The translations under genes and the position numbers were made by a program. A stretch of 64,000 nucleotides of DNA from Romanomermis culicivorax (Eukaryota; Nematoda; Enoplea; Mermithida; Mermithidae), in assembly GCA_963922205.1 (NCBI GenBank), contig CAWUHX010000004.1:1364001-1428000 (forward strand), read 5' to 3'. Under the pieces are notes generated by a model. That model did not search any database. It was not told the origin of the DNA and saw only the letters and a program-made list of their open reading frames with translations. Of this stretch, positions 44,641 through 56,115 are shown in pieces (positions within the stretch are counted from its first letter, which is position 1; each line of letters starts with the position of its first letter).

Positions 44641-46020
44641 CGCGCCGGAAAATTTCGAGATTTTGACCCTTTCAAGTCCACCAAAACGCATCTTTTCGGT
44701 TTTGAATTCCCCAAAATTTTTTCCTCAATGAGAACCATACCCAAAATTTTTTTCCTCATTTCGAAATTTTTTTCCTCAAAAGACCCCATTTGAGGAAAAA
44801 AACGGTGGTTGGCGGCAGCGTTTTCTTGTGCACGGACCACTGTTTTTTCCCCCGGGCCTTTTCCCCAAATGGGGAAAGGGGTCAAAATTTTTTTCCCCAT
44901 TTTCCCGGAGTCGTTTTTTCCGCTTAAAAATGCTCACAGACGCTTTATTTAGGTGTTTTTGAGCCTTTTCAAGCCTCCTGGTGTTTTTAGACTTGTTAAT
45001 TAATTAAAATTGAGGAAAAAATTGAAATTTTCGAGTTCAAAATTTAATGTACAAGCATTGGAACAAATTTTCAAGCAAACTATCCAAAAGCATAATGACT
45101 TTGAGAGTTACATGAGAAATCGATGGTTAAGTTTCTATAATGACAAGTGTGAACCCAAAATGAACGTTAATCTTTCCGGCGCAATGCGCCGGAAAAATTT
45201 TTAGGGTATTGATATTCTGCGATGCTGGAAAATCAATTTTCCGAACATTTATTTCAAGAATTACATTTGAATTTTGTGTTCAAAAGTCGTAATTTCTAGA
45301 ATTTTACTTGAAAAATTTTAAAACCAGTATAATTTGTTTGTAAACTCTCATACTTGGTCGAAAATATATGAGTAAGCAGAGTATAAATTTCCGAAAGATA
45401 TTTCCATGAAGCGTTTGAATTGATTTTACGTTAGAAAAGAAATAATCGCATCAAAAAGCTTAGAGACTTGACGTATTGATCTTTCTCAAAAGGAAAAAAT
45501 GTGAATCTTCATTAGATATCATGATAAAATATTGAAGATGACTAATGAAAACATGAGATAATACACGTTCAAGATGATGAAAACTATTATAGATTATATG
45601 ATAAATGAAGGTAGACGTGCTAAAAGCCGCGCCTGAGCTAAGTAATGCATAATAATGATTATTAAAGTTATAATCGGCGCGAAGCGCCAGAAAATTTTGA
45701 GATTATGACCTTCTAAAATGCACCAAAATGCATCTTTTCTGTATCCGATGCCCAAAATTTTCTTCCCCAAATGAGGGAAGAGCCCAAAATTTTTTCCCCT
45801 TTCCGAATTTTTTCCCCAAAAGGCACGATTTGGGGGAAAAAACAGTGGCACAGACATTTGTACCAATTGGCACAGGAGGCCAAAAAAACTTGCATCAATA
45901 GCACAAAAAATTTTTTAGTATCAGAAACATATAGAAAACTGGGAAAAAGTCAGGCCAAAAGTTTGTCGAGAAGTTAACGTTTAACGCATTAATTTTTTGT
46001 AAAAATCGTGCTCAACCTAA
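44641..46020. repeat. Composite repeat, inverted relative of 60.9-61.65 kb
   Basis: 45000-45700 is the diverged inverse of 60950-61650 (GCGCCGGAAAAATTTT, AATCAATTTTCC, AAAAGGAAAAAATGTG, GCCGCGCCTGAGC). Hairpin words sit at 45176 and 45674. The 45010-45204 frame (QALEQIFKQTIQKHNDFESY) is repeat-derived; its relative is read at 61410-61616 on the reverse strand. Confidence 0.65.
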
Positions 46021-47125
46021 TTTTCAGCTATGTCAGTGAGATAAAAACACTGCGCAACAAAATAGTTCCCGACGACTCAAAAAGATATGAATGCTGAGAG
46101 AATGTAAATAACTCTAGATTTGTTCAGGAAGTTCAAATTTATTCAATTCTCAACTGCGAATATGAATAGGATATATTTAACAATAATGTTAAGACTAGAG
46201 AAAACAAAGTCGAAAATTGTGTAAATCTTCGGTTGAAACGTTGTACAATCACCAACGATGTCGATTTTCCTATTTGAATCAATTAAACACAAAAAAAGTT
46301 AGACTTTCAGTTTCAAATCCGCATCTGACAGGATTCTCTTTTTAACCTACAGTATGCTTAACTGATCTGTATAAAATTAAATTTTTGTTGTCTCATTTAT
46401 ATTATGAAATTTCTAGCTAAGAAAATTGAAAAGCTTACCGTTACAATAAATTCAGGATATTAAACTCAATCGGATTTAATAACATTTTGATGATGATATG
46501 GATCAATGGATGTCACCCCGTATGGTCAGAGTACACTCTACGAAAGATATAGCGTCTACTTTTTTGTGGGCAAATTATAGCAAAGTTGACTCATATGCTA
46601 AATGTCTGCTTGCAAGATGGATACAAAGGATATGGATTGATTTATATTACATCTTTTGAGCATGAATGAAGAAGATTTATTGCCTGTCAGGCGAAATAAA
46701 ACAAGAAAAGAAGAAAGGTTAAAACGCAAGAATAAACGATTAAAATGAAATGAAAAAACAAAGAAAAGTTCCGAAAACTCAATCGACGGCTACTTAAAAA
46801 CAACAAACAAAAACAATTTTGGTTTTTTTTTCAAAAAACCAAAAAATCAATCAAACACAAAAAAATTGAGAATTTCGGTTTCAAATCCAAATCTGATAGG
46901 ATTAACAGATAATATTCAGACTTTCTTTTCAATCATCAGTCATTGACAGCCTATAAAGTTTGCTGCCATGATACTAATGCACTGTTGGAAGAGAAATCGT
47001 TCGTGTTCAAGTCAAGTATACGAATAGGAAATATTATATTCATTGATGTTGCGCAAAGGGGCCAAAAGTTTTTGCATTTTCAGCCCATAAAACATCTAAA
47101 AATCAAGGAAATTTAATGTTTGACT
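46021..47125. other. No gene recognised
   Basis: AT-rich DNA with many short direct and inverted words (AACACAAAAAAAGTTAGA / AAACACAAAAAAATTGAGA near 46285 and 46855). No exon found. Confidence 0.45.
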
Positions 47126-47129
47126 GCGC

Positions 47130-48740
47130 AGTGGCTTGTCATACTCCGCCGTGCCACTTTTTTACTTTTGGATTTTACTCTTCTCAAAAAGTGTGTATTG
47201 CTCGTCTCAACAGATGCAAAATAAGAAAAACGTGAAAAAGATGAAAAATAAGAAAATCGGAAAACAAAAAGCGCAAAAGAAAAATAAAAATCAATCATTC
47301 CTTCTCAGTGCAGGTAGAAGTTTGCAAAAAAACCAAGTCTGAAGATTTTGGGCTCTTGCTTCAATTCGCTTCTCATTCCAACGATTAATAGCTCTTGAAC
47401 TGCTGAGAAATATCAACTTATATTGATTGATTTTGAAAAATACACAATTATTCATCCACATATGTGTTATATGCAAGGACCATACCTGTAAGACCTCTGA
47501 CCAGTTGGGGGGGGGGGTAGAAAAAAGTCGAAATTTTTCCCAAAAAAGGCCAAAAAACATACACTTTCTTGCTCATTTTTTTAATTTCTTCTAAACTGGG
47601 AGGAGGGTTGAATGATGTTGGGTACATGGTTGGCCAAGTTTGGGGGGGGGGCCAAGTAAATGTATGGCAAGGATCCAGATTTAAAGTGGATCTATCCTTT
47701 CCCTAGTATTCGGGAAACCGGGACGTTTAGGGAATAAGGACTAATGCATTTTTGTGGAAATTGGAAATTTGTTTATTATGCAGGAAATCAGGACCAACGG
47801 GAAATGTGGACTTTCAAACAAGTGGGATGTTTGCCCAAAAGGGACGTTGGGGGAATAAAGACACAATCGAAATGTGAGTACACTTGCTGTAGGAACATGT
47901 TTACACCTACTTTGCATATTCATAATTTTTACACATTAATGTCTTCATTGCAAATTGAGTAATAATTTGACAAGTGTCAGAATTTACCATTCAAGTGAAA
48001 AATATGATTCTACTATATGTATAGATGTCACAGTATGCAACAATATGTTACAACAACAGTATGCTGCAACTTTTCAACACATAGCTTGTTGGAAAATTTC
48101 GTTTCGGTTAAAACCTGATGGCAGCACTGCATGGCGCCACAAAAATTACAAAAACCTATTCATACTTCGAAGGTTCAAAAATCCACTTCAAATCTGGGTC
48201 CTAAACAGCCGATCCGACGGGTCCGGGATCAGACCTGGATCATGTATATAGCACATACAGGGCTGTGCACAAGGGGGGGCAGGGCGGTGGCTGTGCACAA
48301 GGTGGGGCATGGGGCGGCCGCCCTCCCCCCATTGAGGAAGCATGCACACAGTGTACCGCATAAAATCAACATTTTCTGGGGCTATTCAGTCAATAAATGT
48401 AGTCCGCCCCCCCTCCCATGGAAAAATCCTGGCCCTGAGCACATATGTGAAAATTTTTCAAAATCAATTTATATAAATTGATATTTCTCTCCAGTTTAAG
48501 AGCTATTAATCGTTGGAATGAGAAGCGAATTGAAGCAGGAGCCCAAAATATTCAGACTTGGTTTTTTTGCAAGCTTCTATCTGCACCGTGCAGGAATGAT
48601 TGATTTTTATTTTTCTTTTGCACTTTTTATTTTTCCTCTTTTCCGCATTTTTCATATGTCGTCCAGACCAGCAATACACATTTTTTTGAGAAGAGCAAGT
48701 AAAAAAGCGGAAAGGCAGAGTATGACAAGCAACCGCGCGG
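47130..48740. mobile_element. Foldback-like element with about 0.32-kb inverted arms
   Basis: 47130-47470 and 48425-48740 are inverted copies (CTTGCTTCAATTCGCTTCTC against GAGAAGCGAATTGAAGCAGG; AACGATTAATAGCTCTT against AAGAGCTATTAATCGTT). Between them, 47690-47880 is a word array of GGGAAAnnGGGACGTT type. G-rich runs lie at 47505, 47640 and 48270. No gene; the frame at 47955 lacks support. Confidence 0.65.
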
Positions 48741-48799
48741 GGCTGCTTTTCAGTATGGATAGAACAACTGGCACCATGCGGTGAAGTATTACAGGGCCG

Positions 48800-50120
48800 T
48801 AATCCACTCAAATCCCCACTCCTGACATGTAATTGTCAGCCACAATGGCCTGTCCCCGATTTTAATTCTAGGAGTCGGGAATGAAATCCTGGAAAGAGAA
48901 CATTGTTCTATTTTTGATGAATGTCACTAGCTAGTAGGCAGTCAAGATTGCTCAGGGCATCACGAAGTTCAAATCAATCAATTGTGTAGTAAGGGACTAA
49001 AAATTCAACCAAATTCACTCCCAAAAAAAAGCCTGGGCAAAAAACCATGGTCCAGGGAATACGTATATCCATGACGGATATACGGAACCAATCAAAATAG
49101 TCATGTGATTCGGTCAAAGTGAAAATGCAAAAAATTTTCCCGGATCCGTCACAATTCTGTGATGGAAAGTATATCCCGGATGTTTAGAAAATTTTCTGAA
49201 CATCCGTCATTTTTCGTCCATGACAGACAGTTGCCCAGTCGGTTTTCTTCCATTTTTTGAACTGATATCATCCCTTAATTCGAAACGCGTTTTCAATACC
49301 ACGATATGTTGTAAATGTGGTCTGTTTAATGAAATTCAATAGGAACATTCAGTTTGGGAGTGGTGATTGGGAGTTATTGTGTGAATGGTAGTCTTGAAAT
49401 ATATTTTTTGTTTTTTAATGTCTGGTTTTATTGAATCAGTTTCTCTAAACTAATGCTATTCATCGTCACGTAAATTATTTCTGCCGATCAAAATTTCGAT
49501 TAAATTATTCATTTCTTTCTTGTAAATTTAAATTTATTTTTGAATTTTTTCATATTTTTAAATTAAAAATTCTTTTTCTGTTTTTTTTTTAATTTTAGAA
49601 TTAAATTTTAAATTTACGTAAATTTTTTTCGAATTTAAGCCTAGATAAAATTTTAAATTAAATTTTGAATTTAAAAGATTAAATATAAATTAATAATTTT
49701 TTTTTAAATTTCGATTAAATCAAATTCAAAATTAGATGTTAGAAATAATTTAAAACGTAAATTGAAACTGCTGATCATGTTGAATATGATTAACGAATTA
49801 AATCGATTAAAACAAGAACGAACAATTTATTGCTACCTACCTCATTTAATTAGAAAAGGAGAAGGCTAATTTAATATATTAGTTGAAATTTGATTAAAAT
49901 TAAATTAGTTTTAGTAAACAGGAGTCGAATCGCGGCTAAAAACAAAGTTGAAAAAAATACTTAAAAATCAATAGCAACATCCATTTCAAATGATTATACG
50001 GAGAAGTCACGTGATCCGTTGGGTAAACGGAAAGTCTAAACATCCCTTTAAAAAGGCGTGGTTAGATGATGAATGGTGATTGACTAGTTGGGTATCCGTC
50101 ACGAATCCATGACCGAGATC
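48800..50120. other. AT-rich intergenic DNA, no gene recognised
   Basis: 49490-49760 is almost pure A/T (TTAAATTTATTTTTGAATTT-like). Diverged matching words at 49070-49220 and 49990-50125 (GGATATACGGAACC; ATCCGTCACGAATCC) suggest another decayed element. Confidence 0.45.
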
Positions 50121-50255
50121 CGTTGAAGTAGGGATGGGCCGGATCGACTTTTTTGATGACAGTGCATCCGGATCTTGAAAAATTTGGTTCAGCGGATCCG
50201 AATCCAGATCCAGATCTTGAGGAACAGATCCGACTGGATCCAGATCTTTCAAGCA

Positions 50256-50425
50256 TATATGTAATTGGGCATCTCTTGAAAAAATTTTCGGACTTTTTTC
50301 TCGAAAAAATCGAATTTTTTTCCTTCAGAGACCCCTCCCCCCAAAATTTTGGGAATTACCGACCCCACGCCCCAAAAAGTGGCTCACCCCCCCCCCCCCC
50401 AGATGTCAGGGCTCCGTTACATGTA
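50256..50425 (+). mobile_element. Family G repeat, copy 3 (right part only)
   Basis: Carries only the right half: TTTTCGGACTTTTTTC, GGGAATTACCGACCCC, CTCCGTTACATGTATG. Confidence 0.7.
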
Positions 50426-50495
50426 TGCTTTCAACGAGTATATGTACTATGCCTAATTTGTCGAAATTTATATTCATTAGTGCCAATAGATTAAT

Positions 50496-50895
50496 AGGTT
50501 CCCATAGCGCTCCCCCCATAAATCGTCGACCATATAGCTAGCCATTGGGCGACCGCCCCCCCCCAGGATTTTCCAATCCAATGGCTAGTCATATGGTAGC
50601 CTTAGGAACCCTCACACTTTTGATCGGAAAAATACTGAAAATTGTCAATTTTTGAACGAAAAATGGTGAATATTTTAATTTTCTTCGCGCTTCGCGCCAT
50701 GGATACATTTTTTCGATCTTTTTAGGGAAAAAATTACCATTTTTTGAACTAGTTTTCGGACTTTTTTCGTGGAAAAATCTAATTTTTTCCTTGAGAGGCT
50801 CCCCCAAAATTTTGGGAATTACTAACCTCCGGCCCCGAAAAAGTCGCCCAACCCCATCCCCCCACCAGACCTCGGGGTCCGTTACATGATTGATC
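50496..50895 (+). mobile_element. Family G repeat, copy 4
   Basis: Full-length: TTCCCATAGCGCTCCCCCC to GGGTCCGTTACATGAT. It includes a CGCGCTTCGCGCC hairpin word at about 50690. Confidence 0.75.
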
Positions 50896-50960
50896 GGATC
50901 CGGATTATAAAATTTAGGCGGATATCCGATGATCCGGATCCGAATACCCGGCCCATCCCT

Positions 50961-51649
50961 AAAAACACACCTTTAGATATAATGTTTGGTTGCTTTTATT
51001 TCTTTTTCCATCATATGGTTGACGTCATGCTTCTCATCTTTAGAATGAACGTTTAAAACATTTCGGAGCAAAATAATGCGAAAAAATTGGAATGAAACCA
51101 AAAAATTTGAACGTTTGTTTTTGGCACCAATTTTTTGACTCTTCTAAAGCTTTTAGGCATTTTACGGGCAGACGACGCAAAATTTTGTCGGTGCTTAGTA
51201 CTGAGTTTAACGAACGTAATTATTAGCCGCTCTTATTTGGACCGAAAGTAAGCAAGCTTGTAAGCACACAGCAGTGTTGTAGCTTGTCCATGACAAGAGA
51301 TCCAAAATGTAATATATTTACTGAGTAGAATGTGAAACTGAAATTTTGATTTTCGATGTTTCATTGGAGCAGGAAAAATGACGTTTTTTGCACAATATTA
51401 CGACAAAAAAAATAATTTCGTTCGCTTCAGAAGCACTTTTTTCGCGCAGAATATTTTTTAGCAATGAAGTCCAAACTTCAACGATTGTGAGAAGTTTCTC
51501 TGACCATGTCGTTTCGATTCTTCGACCATGTCGTTTCTCCGGCCTTATGCAAAAATACTAAAAATAGAATGGTCGTTTTGTTGTGTTTCTTTTTTGATTT
51601 TTGATGAAAATTCATGATTATTGCATCAAAAAAAGATACCAAAAATCGG
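50961..51649. other. No gene recognised
   Basis: Shares the words 'GGCACCAATTTTTTGACT' and TTTTACGGGCAGACGACG with the 28.4-kb repeat region (28490-28550), so it is probably a decayed repeat. Confidence 0.4.
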
Positions 51650-52420
51650 GTTTTCAAAATTATTTTTGTTCAAATTTTTGATTTAAAATTTTTAATAATT
51701 CAAATTTGAAATTTTTTGAATTTTGAATTTTTTCAAGTTCGGAAATATTTTAAATGTAGTTTTTGAAATTTTTAAATTCTTCTAATTCTGAAAATTTTCA
51801 AATCTGAAAGTTTTTTGAATTTTCAAATTTTAAAATTTTCCAAATTTTGAAATTTTTCAAAATTTGAAGTTTTTTGAATTTTTAAACATTTTGAATTTTT
51901 TCAATTTTCAAATTTTTAAAATTTATTCAATTTCGAGATTCTTTAAATTTTAGAAATTTTGAACAAAAAAATCTTCTGGATTTTTGGTTCAGAATTTTGA
52001 ATATTTTTTTGGTAAAAATTCAACATTTTTGAATATTTTCATTAAAATTCAACATTTTTTCAAGTTTTCGATAATTTTAATCTTTTGATTTTTAAAAACT
52101 TATTTGCGGTTTTTTCAAATTTATCGAAAATGTCAAGATTTCATGATTTCCGATTAAGATTCTACGATCTTTTATCAAAATTGCCGATTTTTACTCAAAG
52201 TGGTTAATTTTGACAATTGATTAAAACCTAACAAACGAAAAACATTAGGTAAGTGTATAATGTAGTTGGACATTCGAAAACCGGAACAAACGATTCATAG
52301 TCGATGAAACGAAACAGTCAAAAAATCGAGATAGTCGGGGAATCGAAGTACGACGGATAAACGACGTTAGTAGAAAACAAGTTCAGTAGTGGAAAGTCGT
52401 GGAAAATATGCAAATTGTGC
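51650..52420 (-). mobile_element. AT-rich repeat, inverted relative of 20.64-21.89 kb
   Basis: Reads as the reverse complement of the 20.6-21.9 kb element without the tRNA-like tandem insert. A long AATTTTGAAATTTTT-type tract is followed by TTAAAACCTAACAAACGAAA and GATTCATAGTCGATGAAACG. Confidence 0.65.
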
Positions 52421-53011
52421 CTGGCCAGACATTCGAGTGCGGGACAATAGAGCGCAGGGCAATAGATCACAGGGACATTAAAGTGCATTTGGAAAAACTG
52501 ATTTACTCGGTTTCAAATTTTGAATTGTTTTCGAACATGAAAAAAATATTAAGCAAGCAGCTTTACTTCAAAACCTGACAAGAAACTACGTGTGTCAATC
52601 TTAAGGCGGGTTAGAAATTCAAAATGAATTCGAAAATAACAAATTGAAACAATTTGATTCCCAGGGGCCGATTCGTATGTACTGGGAATTCCAAGTCCCT
52701 AGTCTTGGAAAATCAGTGATTTTTCCAAATTTCGGTTCATATGATTTTTTACTTTCCGAGTCCCAAGTCTTTGAAAATCGGCAATTTTCCAAGTTTCAGT
52801 TTGTATGCTCAAAAAATTTCTAATTTCCAAGTGATTCTACCCAGTAAAACTGCATATTTACAAGCGTCAGTTCGTATGCTCTGAAAATTTTTAACTGGGA
52901 TTCCAATACTTGGAAAATATCAGAATTTTCTCCCGGTCAAATTTCAATTGGAAATTTGTTTCCGAGTGTGCCAGTTGCATCTTTGACAGTTTATGTCTTT
53001 GTTTTATTATC

Positions 53012-53305
53012 ATGGATTACATGTTTGATGAAGCGCTTCAGCTACAAACAAGGCAATATTCGTCTCGAATTAATTTTTACTTGACCCTCAAACCATTAAA
53101 AGAATGGTATCGATCAAGTCCAGTTCACACTCGTTTACTGATTGATAAGATTTCACCTTATTTCGACCTGTGTGGTAAACGAAATTTTGATTTGTCTATC
53201 AATCAAAGAATCTTGATTGGACTGCAGTGTTTGACGTCCAGTTTGTTTTACCATGTTATTGGCGATGCTCATGGTAACATTGCTCGGAACTTCTTAACAA
53301 AATAG
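53012..53305 (+). pseudogene. Harbinger transposase N-terminal fragment
   Basis: A 97-codon frame from ATG 53012, MDYMFDEALQLQTRQYSSRI and onward. NQRILIGLQCLTSSLFYHVIGDAHGNIARN matches the 'R.L..L..LA.G.....(V/I)GD.HG.S......' region before the catalytic domain of HARBI1-like transposases. It ends at TAG 53303. The catalytic DDE region is missing or scrambled, and a MITE starts at 53474. Residue runs are quoted only in part. Confidence 0.7.
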
Positions 53306-53526
53306 TATCCCAGAAAAATCTCCAAACATAATGTCTCTTCGTTCCTCTATCGCTTTCAAACACGCAATTTTCTGTGCGCATTTTGTCATTTGCTTTGGCA
53401 AATTTTTGACAAGCCATTTTGCCAAAAAACAAGGTCGATTGATTTTGATACAATTAATAACAATCACTGATTTTATAGTTTGTTTTTTATAAAATGCTTC
53501 CAAATAGAAAAGTGACACAATTCAGT

Positions 53527-55086
53527 GGGGATGGGCCGGGTATCCGGATCCGCGGATATCCGCCTAAGTTTTAGGATCCGGATCCGATCCGGATCCGCTA
53601 AACCAGATTTTTTTGGATCCGATCCGGATCCGCTGAACCGAATTTTTTAAGATCCGGATCCGCTGTTGTCAATGATTAAGATCCGGTCATAATCGGATCT
53701 TTATTCATTATTATTCACATAAAATTTTACAGTATTAGAAAACACAAAAAATTTTCCGGTGCTTCGCGCCGGATTTTGTAATTCTTTCCAACACTATTTT
53801 TCTGCAAATCGTGCTTTCTGGAGAAAAATTCCCAGTAAAGGAAAAAATGTTGGTGGTCCTCCTGTATGGAAAAGGCGAATTTCGGTCCATTTCAGAACAT
53901 CAAAATCTATTTTCCCAACGTTTTTGCAACTGTAATTTTAAACATGAAGCCGAGTTTGAATTGAGAAGCATCATCGAACTAATTTTCAGAAATTTCAGGT
54001 TTAACTTGAAGTTTTTCAGATTTATGAAAGTTATGAGTATATTTTCTTAATTTGTAAGATGATTATGAAGGACGGGAACTCGAGTGCTAGATCATGGTTT
54101 TTTCAGTGTATAAAAAACTTTTTCTTCATACAAAGACTTTTTGGCCGATCTTTGTACAAGTAAAAACAGGCTTGTACAAAAAAAAACACTGCAACGGTAG
54201 CAAAATTATACTTGAGAAACAGTCATTTTTCAACAGTATCACCCTTCAAACGATTTTTGGTAAGATCATAAATTTGACCAGCACACTGAATAGCTGTTCA
54301 TAGGGGACACTTTTCGCTGGTGCTAATTTAAGTTTACTTTCTGCATGAAGCAATTCCAGAGACGTTTGAGATTTAAGTTCATGCTCTAATTTGGTTTTTG
54401 AGTTGCTAGGTTCATTTTTTTGGCTATCTTCAAAGAAAACACAAAAATTAATTCTTTAACATTTCTATACTAGTAGCAATTTGTTCCACAATTACTTCTA
54501 TTTTCATTATCTTCTTTTTATTTAGCCGCAAACTGCTTATATATTGCCATATGTTTCCTCTTCAAATGTTTTCTCTGACATCCAGTACCACAACTTTTTC
54601 CGGATAACCGGATTCTGCATTTATTGCACTTTGCCTTTTCTTCATCATCTGGGGGCACTGTGAAGTAGTCCCACACTCTGCTAGTGAAAGAAAAACTTGA
54701 ATCCATAATTTCTGAAAAAACTTTCCATTTCTATCTATTTCCTTTGTGATGAAACCAATATTAATCTGAGCATCGATACAATTTAATGAATAAAAATTAC
54801 TAATTAGTAATTAGTACATGTTAACTGTCTCAATAAACGAACACCTCAATCATTAATAATCTATTGATCTATTGACACCAATGAATATAAATTCATACAA
54901 CTCAATTTCAGACAAATTAGACATAGTACATATACTTATTGAAAGATCCGGATCCGCTCGGATCTGTTCCTCAAGATCCGGATCCGCTGAACCAAATTTT
55001 TTTGGATCCGGATCCGCTAAACCAAATTTTTCAAGATCCGGGTCCGGATCCGCTGTCGCCAAAAAAGTCGATCCGGCCCATCCCTA
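53527..55086 (-). mobile_element. hAT element with GATCCGGATCC arrays and a BED finger
   Basis: Flanked by CAATTCAGT at 53518-53526 and 55087-55095 (8 bp plus one ambiguous base). The ends read GGGGATGGGCCGG and, in reverse, TAGGGATGGGCCGG. Arrays of GGATCCGGATCCG with AATTTTTT spacers lie at 53535-53700 and 54940-55080. Inside are a GCTTCGCGCC hairpin word (53760) and, on the reverse strand, a BED zinc-finger frame. The catalytic hAT domain is missing. Confidence 0.85.
54518..54706 (-). CDS. BED-type zinc-finger exon of a hAT element
   Basis: A 62-residue frame with the BED finger in order: VWDYFTVP (aromatic pair), KCNKCRIRLS (Cys-x2-Cys), then HLKRKHM (the two late histidines). BED fingers bind DNA at the N-terminus of many hAT transposases, so this is probably the first coding exon of the element's lost transposase. 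The frame ends at TAA next to 54518. It might be domesticated, but its position between the element's own arrays argues for transposon origin. Confidence 0.8.
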   Translation of the reverse strand: MDSSFSFTSRVWDYFTVPPDDEEKAKCNKCRIRLSGKSCGTGCQRKHLKRKHMAIYKQFAAK

Positions 55087-56115
55087 CAATTCAGTACTGT
55101 TGTCAAAATCGTTTACATAAAGTTTTTACTGTAAAACTTTTCACTCGAAAAATTTCTAAAGATTAGCTCAGCCCGCTCACAAATTTCCAGTCCTATATGA
55201 TATTTTGTTTATTAGAAAACCACAAAAATCTTGAATACTACTTGCTTTCCACTTTCAATATTTGGAAGCATTTTAGGAAAAACAGACTATAAAACCGAAT
55301 AAACAGGAAATGAGATAACCTGTTATTCACACACATTATGAATTTCAATATTTGGTGCACTAAAAATAGCCTTGTGCAAAATTGAACTTGGAAATTCTGA
55401 GTCATTGGAAAGAGCATACGAACCGATACTTGGAAACTTGAAAAAATGACGTGGAGAACTGGAAAATTTTTAGTCGTTTTCCAAGTCGGAAAAAGAAAAC
55501 GACTAGCTATTTTCAGTTGAGCATACGAATCGAAACTTGAAGACTTGAAATTCCAAGTCCTTGGGAACTTGGAACTTGAAATTCCAAATACATACGAATC
55601 GGCTCCAGGTCCAAAGGTAAAATATTTGCGGTTTTTTGTGTTTTTCTCATTTTTTGTATGAAAGATTAGCATATCCCATCTTTTTACAACTCGCTATTAA
55701 CTCAGTGTTTTTTAATATCGATTAGAAAGAAATCGCATATTAGCGACTGAATAAAAAAATATGAGTAATAAGACAATAGATGAACAATGATACAGAAAAA
55801 GAATAGAAGAGAAAAACATAAGGAAATGAAAACAAAAAAAGATAATATATGTAAAAAATAGGAACCGGAAGAAAAGTGAAATGAGAAAAAGACAACTCAA
55901 TGGTGGAAAATGATTCGAAGTGAGCATCACAAGAATCATGAAAACTGTGAAGGATGCATTTTTGAGCTGAAATGTAGTTTTTTCAAATTATTTTTTTCGG
56001 CTTTTTGATTTTACTCTGATCTGGTGTTTCTGTGCTCTATTGTCCTGCAATCTATTATCGCAGATGCTCTGTTGCCTCTGCACTCTAATGTCCTGCCCTC
56101 TATAGTTCTGCGTTC

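Larger units (their letters stand above)
50130..50960. mobile_element. AGGGATGGGCCGG-ended hAT-like element, disrupted
   Basis: Ends AGGGATGGGCCGGATCGAC (50130) and CGAATACCCGGCCCATCCCT (50960). Subterminal GATCCGGATCC words lie at both ends. The ends match the BED-finger element at 53527-55086. Family G copies 3 and 4 fill the interior, so little of the original body remains. Confidence 0.75.
53474..55291 (+). mobile_element. TATAGTCTG-family MITE, split by a hAT element
   Basis: The left part 53474-53526 (TATAGTTTGTTTTTTATAAA ... GACACAATTCAGT) and the right part 55087-55291 (CAATTCAGTACTGTTGTC ... AAAAACAGACTATA) together form one MITE of about 250 bp. Confidence 0.88.
52665..55605 (+). 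mobile_element. PIF/Harbinger-type element
   Basis: Termini GGGCCGATTCGTATGTA and, in reverse, GAGCCGATTCGTATGTA. Flanked by CAG on both sides (52662-52664 and 55606-55608), the 3-bp duplication length of PIF/Harbinger. The first foldback copy gives the empty site (GATTTGTAGG near 11448). The subterminal parts are dense in CTTGGAAATT-like words in both orientations. A transposase fragment and a nested MITE/hAT lie inside. Confidence 0.85.
52430..56115. mobile_element. GTGCAGGACAAT foldback-like element, copy 2, split by nested insertions
   Basis: The left array is short (52435-52490). Its interior to 52664 matches 11260-11460. The interior resumes at 55606 (AATATTTGCGGTTTTTTGTG), with a purine-rich tract (55740-55900) and the inverted array at 56030-56115 (CTCTATTGTCCTGCAATCTA). 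Everything between 52665 and 55605 is inserted. Confidence 0.75.
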
